NCBI RefSeq assembly: GCF_018613695.1
Contig: NZ_JAGGPR010000018.1
Span: forward strand, 21,073 to 85,072
DNA from: Arthrobacter sp. ISL-95
Lineage (GTDB): Bacteria; Actinomycetota; Actinomycetes; Actinomycetales; Micrococcaceae
Direction of reading: 5' to 3'
DNA length: 64,000 nucleotides
Positions 15,771-24,150 of this stretch are shown piece after piece. Under the pieces are notes generated by a model. The model ran no database searches. It saw only the letters and a program-made list of their open reading frames with translations, and had not been told where the DNA came from. Position 1 is the stretch's first letter; each line of letters begins with the position of its first letter. Made by a program: the position numbers and the translations under genes.

Positions 15771-17392
15771 CTAGGCAGCCTGGTCCCGTTGGTACACCGT
15801 TTTACCGCCAACCACGGTCTGAAGAACCTTCGCGTCCAAGAGCGAGGCCGGATTGTCCGCCGCGAGCACGTCGGTGTCCAGGACCACGAAGTCCGCGTAC
15901 AGTCCGGCAGCAAGACGACCAATTTCGTGCTCTGCACCGCAGGTCCACGCAGAGTCCCGTGTGGCGTGTTCGATCGATTCGGCCAGGGGCAGCGCGAAAT
16001 CCGGGAGGTTGATTCCGGCGGACGGATCCAACGCCGAAGCCCGGGTGGTAGCCACGTACATGTTGGGCAGCGGCGCGTGCGGGAGGTGGGGGAGTCCGTA
16101 CCGAAAGCCAACCGGGCTCCCGTCTCCGTGATCCACGGCCACGGGAAGCCGCGATCCACGCGGTCGTCACCCAACTTAGCGGCCCAGTTCTCGCTGATGG
16201 CGGGATCGGCGTGGACCGGCTGCATGCTGGCCGTGATGCCCAACGAGGCGAGGCGATGGACGTCGGCCCTGTCCACCAACTCCAGATGCTCAATGCGGTG
16301 CCGGCGTTCGCGGGGGCCGTTCTCCGCAACGGCATGTTCCACGGCGCCGATGGCGATCCGTACTGATTCGTCACCGATGGCGTGCATCGCAACTTTCAAA
16401 CCGGCGGCGTCTGCCGCGGCAACCACGGGTGCCAGTTCCTCGAGGCTCCAGATCGGCTCCGCATTTGAGCCATCGGCATATGGCATTCCGAGCGTGGCTG
16501 TGCACCCGTCGATGGTGCCGTCAATGATGATTTTGATGCCCACCACGCGCAGGAAAGGCGAATCATGGTCGACGGCGAGCGCGGCCGCACGCTGTACCTG
16601 GGCGATGTTTTCCTCCGCCGATCCAGCGTTGTTGACGCGCCAATAGGCGATGAGGCGGCTGGTCAATGAGCCGTCTTTGTCGGCCCGGTTGAAGGCTTCG
16701 AGGTCGGTTTCGTTGAAACCCATGTCGCAGGCAGTGGTCACGCCGGTCTCGCGGTAGGCGTGTTGGACGGCGGCGATGCTTGCCTCGTGCTCGTCCTCGC
16801 TCACCTGTGCGTCGAGGAAGGGGAGCACCATGTCGTAGAACGCGTTTTCGTCGATGTAGCCGGTAGCGTGTCCGTCGGAATCGCGCTTGATGGTGCCGCC
16901 GTGTGGATTCTGCGTGTTGTCATCGATCCCGAGTTCGGCAAGCGCCGCAGTGTTCACCCACACGGAGTGGAAGTCGTAGGCGAAGGCGTACACAGGTTTG
17001 TCCGGGACTGCGGCATCGAGCATCCCTGCGTCCGGCACGCCGCCCGAAATTGCGCCATGCAGCCAGCCGGTAGCCAGGATCCGGTCAGCATCCGGGCGTT
17101 CCGCGGCTCTTGCTTTGATTCGCTGCTGAATTTCCTCCACGGACTTGGCTCCCCAGAGGCTTACTTGCCCCAGGGCCTCTCCGGTGCCGACGACGTGCGC
17201 GTGGCCGTCCACGAAACCGGGGACCACCAAGCGGCCCTCGAGGTCAATCCGTTCTGCGTCCGGGCGAAGGCGTTCGGCTGTCTCGGCATCGCCGACGTAG
17301 AGGATGCGTTCGTCTTGAACGAGCATGGCCTCAGCCCAGCGGCGGGTATCGGAGGTGAAGATGCGGGCGTTGGCGTAGAGCTGGGTTTTCAC
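15771..17392 (-). pseudogene. YtcJ-like metal-dependent amidohydrolase with a one-base frameshift
   Basis: About 540 residues when repaired. The metal-binding DGHAHV motif follows PGFV near residue 60. Further conserved parts are RIEHLEL, MQPVHADPA and AFGTDSPTS, an amidohydrolase 3 (YtcJ) pattern with a TIM barrel. After AFGTDSPTS the frame goes wrong; the true end PHAPLPNMYVATTRASALDP to VVGGKTVYQRDQAA lies one frame away and stops at 15771. One missing G in the GGG at 16081-16083 (plus strand) explains this. GTG start at 17392 overlaps the stop of the upstream hydrolase (GTGA). Substrate likely an amide or imide handled by the same operon. Confidence 0.85.
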
Positions 17393-18612
17393 GCTGCGGT
17401 TTCCTTGCTTTCCGGTGCTGTTTCTTCTGCTGGGATTTCTTGTGTAGCGAGGGGCTTATCCAGGGAGCGGCTGACATCCAGGAGCAGCTGATTCTGTAGT
17501 TCGTGGAGGTGGCCGGTATCAGGTTCCGGCCAGGTGGAAAGCTTGACGATCACCGTATCCGTGGAGGGATCGATCCAGAGGTACTGGCCGTAGATGCCGA
17601 TTCCTGTCACGTTGCCGCGCTCGTTTCCTGTGCACCACCACTGGCGGGTGTAGGAGCCGTGGGGGTGTGCGCCGGTGAAAGAGGCATCGCCCATGGCTTG
17701 GTGGTCTCCTCCAGCGAGTATGCTGCGGACCCACCCTTCCGACACCACCCGGCCAGCCGGGCCGAGGCCGCCGTCGAGCATGAGGCGGCCTACCCGCGCG
17801 AGGTCGCGGGCGGTGCAGGAGACCCCGCCGTTTGCGAAGCCGAAGCCGCTGGAATCCACGGTGATGGTTGCATCCTGGTCGGCGTCGAGCTTGGACCACA
17901 AATATTTGGACAGGGCTTCCGAGTAGCGGAGACCGGTGACGTGCTCGATGGTCCATGCCAGCACGTCCGTGTTCGCGGAACAGTACTGGAAGCGGCCCAC
18001 GGTGCCGTTGCCAGTAAGCGTGGTGAGAAAGGAGTAGGTGTCCTGCGGGTCGCCGTCCCGGTGGGTGCGCCAGCCGGCAGAGCGGTCGTGGGTCTGCACC
18101 TCGGAGGCCGGATCCAGGTAGTCCTCGCTGTAGTTGAGGTGCAGAGCCATGTCCAGCACGTGTTGGACGGTGGGGCCGTCGTAGGCTGATCCGGCGAGTT
18201 CGGGGACGTAGTCAACAACGCGGGCGGACGTGACGATCTCGCCGGAATCCACCAACGCTCCGATTACCAGGCCACACATCGACTTCGAAATGCTCATGAC
18301 CAGATGCAGATCATCAGGGGCAAAGCCCGGGCGGTAGTACTCCGCAATGACTTCGTTGCGGTGCAGAACCAGGAAGGCGTCGGTGAAGCTCTCCTCCAGC
18401 TGTTGCCTCAGGCCGGGAACGGCCAAGGAGGCCAAACGGTCAGTAGCCGCAGCCGGGGCCGCCGGGAAATGGCGGGTGACTGACGCCGTCGGCAGCATTT
18501 CGCCAAGGTGGGCAAAGGTCCACCGGTTGTGTGGGCCCTCCTGCCAGGTGTCCAAGGTTGGTTGACCGGCGGCGCCCCAGTAACGCGGGGGATGGTTTCC
18601 GGGGGTGGTCAT
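17389..18612 (-). CDS. Serine hydrolase of the class C beta-lactamase/NylB type
   Basis: 407 residues. The nucleophile motif SISKS (SxxK) lies in HLVMSISKSMCGLVIGALV. The likely catalytic tyrosine is in FQYCSANTDVLAW, and the third motif is around GHLHELQ or GSYTRQWW. This pattern resembles 6-aminohexanoate-dimer hydrolase (NylB) more than true beta-lactamases. No signal peptide, so it acts in the cytoplasm. ATG 18612 overlaps the permease stop (ATGA), which fixes the start; a longer frame upstream is antisense-like. The next gene overlaps its own stop. Probable role: cleaving an amide imported by the permease. Confidence 0.85.
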   Translation of the reverse strand: MTTPGNHPPRYWGAAGQPTLDTWQEGPHNRWTFAHLGEMLPTASVTRHFPAAPAAATDRLASLAVPGLRQQLEESFTDAFLVLHRNEVIAEYYRPGFAPDDLHLVMSISKSMCGLVIGALVDSGEIVTSARVVDYVPELAGSAYDGPTVQHVLDMALHLNYSEDYLDPASEVQTHDRSAGWRTHRDGDPQDTYSFLTTLTGNGTVGRFQYCSANTDVLAWTIEHVTGLRYSEALSKYLWSKLDADQDATITVDSSGFGFANGGVSCTARDLARVGRLMLDGGLGPAGRVVSEGWVRSILAGGDHQAMGDASFTGAHPHGSYTRQWWCTGNERGNVTGIGIYGQYLWIDPSTDTVIVKLSTWPEPDTGHLHELQNQLLLDVSRSLDKPLATQEIPAEETAPESKETAA

Positions 18613-20066
18613 GCCGGGGCTCCTTCGGCGACCGGGGTTTTTCTGAGGCCGCGGCGTAACGCCGGGCTGAGGGCGATGTACAGGCCTGCGGTGACGATCA
18701 TGGATACCGGCACTGCGAGGTCCATGGAGCCCATGGCGGCTGCCACGGGGCCTGTCCACACTGCGTTGCTGAGGAAGAGCGAGGCCACGGCCGCGCCCAG
18801 GATGACGGCGAGGAGGCCGGGAAGATGCCAGCCGCTTCTGTACCAGAAGGGGCTGCCGGGCTTCTCGTCAAAGAGGTCGTCGCCGCTGTAGCGGTTGCGC
18901 CGAAGGATGACGTCCGTGGCGAAGATGGTCATGGTGGGCCCTGAAATGAGGACCAGGAGTTGCAGCATCAGGTTGACGGCTTCCAAAAGGCTCGTGGACA
19001 TGACGAGGTAGATGGTCAGCGCTGTGCCGATCGCTCCCACCACTACCGCGGACGGGATACGGCGGATGGGGACGCCGATGGATTGAAACGCCATGCTGGC
19101 CGTGTAGGTAGTCATGCCGTTGAGGGAGATGGTGTTGATGATGACGCCCACCACGAAGATGGGTCCGAGCCAGGCCGGAAGCAGGGCGAGGAGTGCTGAC
19201 TCAATGCCAAGATCCATTGCTGCTGCGTCAATTCCCGTCGCCAACAACGAGCCCACGGCCGTGAAGAACATGCAAGGCAGGGCGCCGCCGAGGGCCGTGG
19301 CCGCAATGATGTGGGAAGGCTTGGTGGACTTGGGGAGGTAGCGGGCCAGGTCCGGGCTGTTCGAGTAGGACAGGGGAGTGGACGCCAGGATGGCGAAGCC
19401 GATTGTCATCGCGGCCCAGAGCGGCGCACCCTCCAACGGCGCAGGAGCAGCGTAACTCCACTGGACATGGGGCAGGACGAAGGCCGTGACCAGCAGGAAG
19501 ATGGCCAGCAGCACCGCGGCCACCATGGGGTAACTGCGCAGGATCAGGCTGTGACCGTACACGGCCACCAGTACGGTAATCGCCGCAACCACAAGGGTGA
19601 CGAACACCGGAACCAGGACAGGATCCGTGAAGCCAAGCTGTGCCAGGAGTTCAGCGCCCATGAAGGAGGACGCGAGCCAGTTCAGGGCCAGGAAGACCGC
19701 GGAGATGAACCAACCGAAGAAGGCCACCACCACTCGGTTGCCGCGGATTCCGTAGATGGCGCGGGTGATGACGGAGCCTGACGTCCCGGCGGCCGGGCCG
19801 CTTGTTGCGACGATGCCGGTGAGAATCCAAGGGAGGCTGCCGGCAATGATGACGGCGAGGGCTTGCCACAGCTCCAGGCCAAGCAAAATCAGGGAGGCGC
19901 CCACCGTCAAGTTCAGGACGCTGACATTTGGGGCCGCCCAGACCGGGAAGAGGTCCCTGGCGCGGCCATGCCGCTCTGAGGCTTCGATGAGTTCGATGCC
20001 GCGGGTTTCGGGGTGGGCGAGGGGCTCCGGGTAGCTGACCGGATCGGCCATGTGGGGGTGGGACAA
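18609..20066 (-). CDS. NCS1-family permease (cytosine/purine/hydantoin type)
   Basis: About 485 residues with 12 hydrophobic segments. The start AAPNVSVLNLTVGASLILLG, the NWLASSFMGAEL segment and the DLARYLP motif in helix 6 are typical of NCS1 nucleobase:cation symporters. The start is set at TTG 20066 because AGAGGA lies 6 bases upstream; the next in-frame ATG (20051) has no such site. First gene of a three-gene operon with overlapping starts and stops. The divergent TetR gene and its operator lie just upstream. The ligand is probably a cyclic amide or related heterocycle, inferred from the hydrolases behind it. Confidence 0.85.
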   Translation of the reverse strand: MSHPHMADPVSYPEPLAHPETRGIELIEASERHGRARDLFPVWAAPNVSVLNLTVGASLILLGLELWQALAVIIAGSLPWILTGIVATSGPAAGTSGSVITRAIYGIRGNRVVVAFFGWFISAVFLALNWLASSFMGAELLAQLGFTDPVLVPVFVTLVVAAITVLVAVYGHSLILRSYPMVAAVLLAIFLLVTAFVLPHVQWSYAAPAPLEGAPLWAAMTIGFAILASTPLSYSNSPDLARYLPKSTKPSHIIAATALGGALPCMFFTAVGSLLATGIDAAAMDLGIESALLALLPAWLGPIFVVGVIINTISLNGMTTYTASMAFQSIGVPIRRIPSAVVVGAIGTALTIYLVMSTSLLEAVNLMLQLLVLISGPTMTIFATDVILRRNRYSGDDLFDEKPGSPFWYRSGWHLPGLLAVILGAAVASLFLSNAVWTGPVAAAMGSMDLAVPVSMIVTAGLYIALSPALRRGLRKTPVAEGAPA

Positions 20067-20135
20067 CGCTGTTCCTCTCGGGCAAGGACCGGCTCGCAAC
20101 GCTGGGAAACCGGCCCATCGACGCTATTGATCGCA

Positions 20136-20156
20136 TGACCAATGAGCTATTGGTCA
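20136..20156. promoter_or_regulatory. TetR operator-like dyad TGACCAAT-N5-ATTGGTCA
   Basis: A perfect 8-bp inverted repeat with a 5-base spacer, centred in the 112 bases between the divergent permease operon and the TetR gene. Size and place fit a TetR dimer controlling both transcripts. Confidence 0.75.
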
Positions 20157-20178
20157 CTAATCCAATAGACTGAATGGC

Positions 20179-20823
20179 ATGGTGTCAAGCCCCGCAGCCC
20201 AACGCGTCCGGAAGTTACCCGACGAGCGACGAGCCGAAATACTCGCCGAGGCCGCTTCCATTGCCTTGGGTGAGGGGCTCGAGCGGATTACCCTCCGCGC
20301 CGTTGCCGATCGCCTGGGTGTGCGTCCAGGGCTGATCAGCCACTACTACCCGGCAGCTGAGGACCTGGTGATCGCCGCGTTTGTGCGCGCCGTTTCAGAG
20401 GAGCGGGAAGAGTTGTTTCCCGACGACGGAACTCCCTTGGAGCGCATGGCTCACCTGGTCTCGCGCATCGAAAGTAATCAAACCTTGGAGCTCACCCGGC
20501 TGTGGCTCAACGCCCGGCACCTCTGCCGTTTCATACCGGCATTGACCGAGGCGCTGCTGGGGCAGGAATATCTGGATCGCAACCGGCTCACCGCCCTTAT
20601 TGAGGATGGCGTCGCGTCCGGCGACTTCGTGGCGCCGGACCCCTTTGCGGCGTGCATCCGTATTTGGGTGGCCATTGACGGCGTGGGCTCCTATATCAAC
20701 AACGCCGAGTCCTTCGACTATGACGCCTTCAAGCGGTTCGTTACCGACGTGGCTGAATGGTCGCTGGGTGTTCAGCCCGGCCAGCTTCGTGCTGCCGTGG
20801 ACCGGCTGCGGACCGGCTGGTAG
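20179..20823 (+). CDS. TetR-family regulator of the permease-hydrolase operon
   Basis: 214 residues. The N-terminal HTH reads ITLRAVADRLGVRPGLISHY and is followed by YPAAEDLVIAAF, as in BetI/TetR_C_6-type regulators. The C-terminal domain has FVAPDPFAACIRIWVAIDGV. It is transcribed away from the permease operon and shares the TGACCAAT dyad, so it very likely represses that operon until the imported compound or a product binds. Confidence 0.88.
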   Translation: MVSSPAAQRVRKLPDERRAEILAEAASIALGEGLERITLRAVADRLGVRPGLISHYYPAAEDLVIAAFVRAVSEEREELFPDDGTPLERMAHLVSRIESNQTLELTRLWLNARHLCRFIPALTEALLGQEYLDRNRLTALIEDGVASGDFVAPDPFAACIRIWVAIDGVGSYINNAESFDYDAFKRFVTDVAEWSLGVQPGQLRAAVDRLRTGW

Positions 20824-20861
20824 CGGGCCTGCGATGCCTTCGCATTACCCTTCCGTCTGTT

Positions 20862-20879
20862 TAATCAGTATCCTGATTA
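20862..20879. promoter_or_regulatory. Inverted repeat TAATCAG-N4-CTGATTA
   Basis: A perfect 7-bp inverted repeat, 39 bases after the TetR stop and about 170 bases before the kinase start. It is AT-rich and lacks a T-run, so it looks more like a protein-binding site than a terminator. Confidence 0.4.
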
Positions 20880-21049
20880 CTTATCTGGTAAACCGGATGA
20901 TGCTGTTTGGGCTGCTTGCCTGGGCCGCACGTGGCTGAAGCAGACGGCCGCGCGGCCATCGTGAAAGTTTGATTGACGGCATTGCTTGGGTGACGCAAGG
21001 ACAGCGATAGGGTCCGTGACTCCGGGTATGCCTGAAGGACGTGACATTC

Positions 21050-22474
21050 GTGGGCAACAACTACGAGGCCGTGGACTCCCAGCTCCCCACCTCCAGCGCA
21101 ACTGCAGAAACAGAAGCAGGCGCTACTGAAATACTTGACCACCGCTACCAGTTGGGATCCCTGCTGGGCAGAGGCGCCATGTCTGCCGTGTACCAAGCGA
21201 CGGATCTGCTGCTTGGCCGTGATGTAGCCATCAAAATCTTCCTGCCCGGTTCCGGCGACGAGTCGTTCCGAGCCCGCCAGGAAAACGAAATGCGGCTCCT
21301 GGCCGCCTTTGACCACCCGGGGCTGGTGGCCGCCTTCGACGCAGGCGTCGATACACGCAACAACGAAGAACGCGCGTATCTGGTCATGGAACTGGCTGCA
21401 GGTCGGGATTTGCGCGCCGTGTTGACCGAGGGGCCGCTCACCGTTCCGGAGACCGCACGAATCGGGATCCGGCTCGCCGGGGCACTGTCCCAGGTTCACC
21501 AGCACGGTGTCATCCATCGCGACATCAAACCGGCCAACATCCTGGTATCCGACGACGACGGCCTGGGACAGCACTCCGTAAAACTGGCGGACTTCGGCGT
21601 CGCGCTGGTCATGAACGACAACCGCCTCACCGCAACCGGCTTCACTGTGGGGACCGCCCAGTATCTCAGCCCGGAACAGGCTCAAGGCCTTGGCCTGACT
21701 CCCGCGAGCGACATCTACTCGCTGGGCCTGGTGCTCCTCGAATGCCTCACCGGCCGGGCCGAGTACCCGGGAACACCCATTGAAACGGCATCAGCCCGCC
21801 TTCACCGCGCGCCGCAGATCCCCTTGGAATTGCCCGGTCCGCTGCGGGAACTGCTCGAAGCCATGACGGACATGGATCCTGAAAAGCGCCCCACCGCACA
21901 AGACATCGAGCAGGCGCTCGGCGACGAAGGCATACAGGCCGGGCGAAGGACCGCGCTCCTGCCTTCCATGCCTTCGCGGCCACCACTGCGCACGCCAACC
22001 AGGCGGCAGGCCACAGTTTCAGGTCTCAGAGACTTCAGCAAACGGCGACCCAAGACCGTTCGCGGTGTGGCCGCTGCGGCGGTAACCATTCCGCTCGCTC
22101 TCCTGATCCTCGCCCAGGGGCTCACGCCCACAAGCAACACCGCAGATCCCTCCCAGCCTGCGGACACCGGCGTCTCGCAGGCAGAGCCGCAACCAACCGC
22201 GCCGGTTGTGCCCGCTCTTCCTGTTGCGCCTTCGCCCGCTGACGCTGTGCCAGCCGACGCCGGTAACTCCGGCGCCGGAAATGTTGACGTCCAGCCCGCT
22301 GATGTAGTCAATCTGCAGGAGCCAGCCCAGGACCCGGCACCTGCTCCAGTACAGGCGCCCGCTCCAGTACAAGCGCCCGCCGTGGTGCCGGGCCCGGACA
22401 TTGCCAAGGAAAAGAGCAACGGCATGAGTGAGAAAAAGTCTGAAAAGGCCAAGGGATCCGGCGAGGGCAAGTAG
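21050..22474 (+). CDS. Membrane Ser/Thr protein kinase
   Basis: About 474 residues. The kinase domain covers roughly 28-280: LLGRGAMSAVYQATD (P-loop), VAIKIF (ATP-binding Lys), HRDIKPANIL (catalytic Asp158), DFGVA and GTAQYLSPEQ. A basic stretch leads to one transmembrane helix (VAAAAVTIPLALLILAQGL), then an extracellular part rich in Pro and Ala with repeats of APVQAP, and a Lys-rich end. There are no PASTA domains, unlike PknB. GTG 21050 is preferred: GAAGGA ends 10 bases before it but only one base before the GTG at 21041. Substrates unknown. Confidence 0.87.
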   Translation: MGNNYEAVDSQLPTSSATAETEAGATEILDHRYQLGSLLGRGAMSAVYQATDLLLGRDVAIKIFLPGSGDESFRARQENEMRLLAAFDHPGLVAAFDAGVDTRNNEERAYLVMELAAGRDLRAVLTEGPLTVPETARIGIRLAGALSQVHQHGVIHRDIKPANILVSDDDGLGQHSVKLADFGVALVMNDNRLTATGFTVGTAQYLSPEQAQGLGLTPASDIYSLGLVLLECLTGRAEYPGTPIETASARLHRAPQIPLELPGPLRELLEAMTDMDPEKRPTAQDIEQALGDEGIQAGRRTALLPSMPSRPPLRTPTRRQATVSGLRDFSKRRPKTVRGVAAAAVTIPLALLILAQGLTPTSNTADPSQPADTGVSQAEPQPTAPVVPALPVAPSPADAVPADAGNSGAGNVDVQPADVVNLQEPAQDPAPAPVQAPAPVQAPAVVPGPDIAKEKSNGMSEKKSEKAKGSGEGK

Positions 22475-22493
22475 CCCCAACCCACTGAAATAA

Positions 22494-22523
22494 CGCACGA
22501 CGGCGACCTGCCGCCGTCGTGCG
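22494..22523 (+). repeat. Dispersed palindrome, family A copy 3
   Basis: Perfect 12-bp stem CGCACGACGGCG with loop ACCTGC, between the convergent kinase and deacetylase genes, where it can work as a bidirectional terminator. Confidence 0.8.
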
Positions 22524-22540
22524 CGCTCCGTCCCGGACGT

Positions 22541-24064
22541 TCAGCGTCCGGCAACGCACCCCGGGGCGTTGCTGCGGCACTTGTACGATGCGCCCGGCTT
22601 CAGGTCGATCCCCGCGAAAAGCTGCGGGAGAGTAACCAAGTAGAAGCCCTTGCCTTTGAGCTGGGTGATGAGTTCGCCTTGGCCGTCCACGGTGGAGGCG
22701 TGGACGTCGTGCAGGAGGATGATGGATCCGGGCTTGACCAGGCTCATGATCCGGGGGAGGAACACGGCCTTGTTCTTGGATTGCCAATCCATGGAGTCCA
22801 CATCCCAGAGGATCTGGGGCAATCCCACCGAAGCGGCAACTGACTTGTTGGTGGCTCCGTAGGGTGGACGGACATAGGCCGGTACCACTCCAGTCGCCTT
22901 CTCGATGGCGTTCCTGGCCCCTTGGACTTCGCCCTCGATGCCGGCCGGTGACAGCTTGGTGAGGTATGCATGGCTCATGGTGTGGTTTGCGATGGTGTGA
23001 CCGGCAGCTGCCACGGCCTTCGCCACCTCCGGATTTGCCCTGACGTACCCGCCCTGTTGGAAGAACGTGGCAAAGACATTGTGTTTTTCGAGAATCGCCA
23101 GAAGACGGGTTGTTTGGGCGTTTGGCCCGTCGTCGTACGTGAGGGCAGCGCAGGCCACGAGGTTGCAGTTGATGTGAGCTGCGCCGTCGGGGGATGGTCG
23201 GGGAGCATTGAAGGGTGCGCCGCTGATCACTGCAGTGCGAAGACGCTGGCCTGCGGGCGATAGGACATCGACTGTTGCCTCGGCATTCAACGTCACCGTG
23301 AGGGACCGCGGGAGGGCTGCGCCTGTTCCGGGGTCCTGGTGCAGAGTGACGCTGAGGTTTCCTTCGGAGGTGAATACGACGGCGGTGAGCAACCCGGCGT
23401 CGTCAGCGGAACTTGGTGACGGGGCTTGTGTTGGTGCCGAGGTCGCGGCGGAGGACGACGTCGCAGAAACCGGGCTGATGGCTTCTGCAAGTATCGCCCG
23501 CAACCTGTCTGTCATAGCGGAGTTGATCAAGGCAGCACTACCGGTGACAACGCCGGTGCTGAGGTCCTCGTAGGTGATCTCATTGACGAGACCGGTGCGG
23601 ACGCCGTCGCTCATTGTTGTTTGCACAAACCTGGACCCAACAATGCTGCCGGTAGCCAGGACGATTTCATGGGTGACCGAAACACCATCGGCAAGGAGAG
23701 CGCCGGGCGTGGCCGGCAGCGCCGCAGGTTCGTGGAGTCCCCCGGCCCTCGTATCGAAAATACTGAGCAGCAGGGTATCGAGCCTGTTGTTGAAAGCCTC
23801 CGCCCCGCTGATGTACTGCCACGTCGCAACGGTAGGTGCTGCGCCTGCCGTGCGTGTCGTCATGTCAACGATGGATCCCTGCAGAGCAGACCCCTGCAGG
23901 TGGATCTTGGACGGTGCCTCGCCGATCACCGCGATGGGTGCGCTGAGCCCCGGCTGGAGGGGGTGCCCTGGCTGGATAGGCACGGGGACGCAGGCGGACA
24001 GGAAGAGCACGATGACGACGAGTGGAATCGTGAACGGTGAGCGGACGGGGGCGGGCCGCTGCAT
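22541..24064 (-). CDS. Polysaccharide deacetylase lipoprotein (NodB domain)
   Basis: 507 residues. Signal peptide with lipobox LSAC (Cys25), so the protein is anchored outside the membrane. Residues about 40-290 form an RsiV/DUF3298-like region of unknown role. The NodB domain follows: TYDDGP (309-314, catalytic Asp and metal Asp), NHTMSH (metal His pair), RPPYG, WDVDSMDW and ILLHDVH. These are the five carbohydrate esterase 4 motifs, so it should remove acetyl groups from N-acetylglucosamine in peptidoglycan or a chitin-like polymer. AGAGGC precedes the ATG. The linker around 205-220 is rich in Ser, Ala and Pro. Confidence 0.88.
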   Translation of the reverse strand: MQRPAPVRSPFTIPLVVIVLFLSACVPVPIQPGHPLQPGLSAPIAVIGEAPSKIHLQGSALQGSIVDMTTRTAGAAPTVATWQYISGAEAFNNRLDTLLLSIFDTRAGGLHEPAALPATPGALLADGVSVTHEIVLATGSIVGSRFVQTTMSDGVRTGLVNEITYEDLSTGVVTGSAALINSAMTDRLRAILAEAISPVSATSSSAATSAPTQAPSPSSADDAGLLTAVVFTSEGNLSVTLHQDPGTGAALPRSLTVTLNAEATVDVLSPAGQRLRTAVISGAPFNAPRPSPDGAAHINCNLVACAALTYDDGPNAQTTRLLAILEKHNVFATFFQQGGYVRANPEVAKAVAAAGHTIANHTMSHAYLTKLSPAGIEGEVQGARNAIEKATGVVPAYVRPPYGATNKSVAASVGLPQILWDVDSMDWQSKNKAVFLPRIMSLVKPGSIILLHDVHASTVDGQGELITQLKGKGFYLVTLPQLFAGIDLKPGASYKCRSNAPGCVAGR

Positions 24065-24150
24065 GGTTGCCTCTACCGGGCGTACGAGGTGGTCATGCCT
24101 CGAATAATGACAGGCACAACGCCTCAGGACCCGGCGACACCCCGGAGCCC

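Noticed and set aside
15041..17392. A 783-residue amidohydrolase-phosphatase fusion
   Set aside because: The middle part has no family likeness, and the true amidohydrolase C terminus is found one frame away. The fusion is an artefact of a one-base frameshift.
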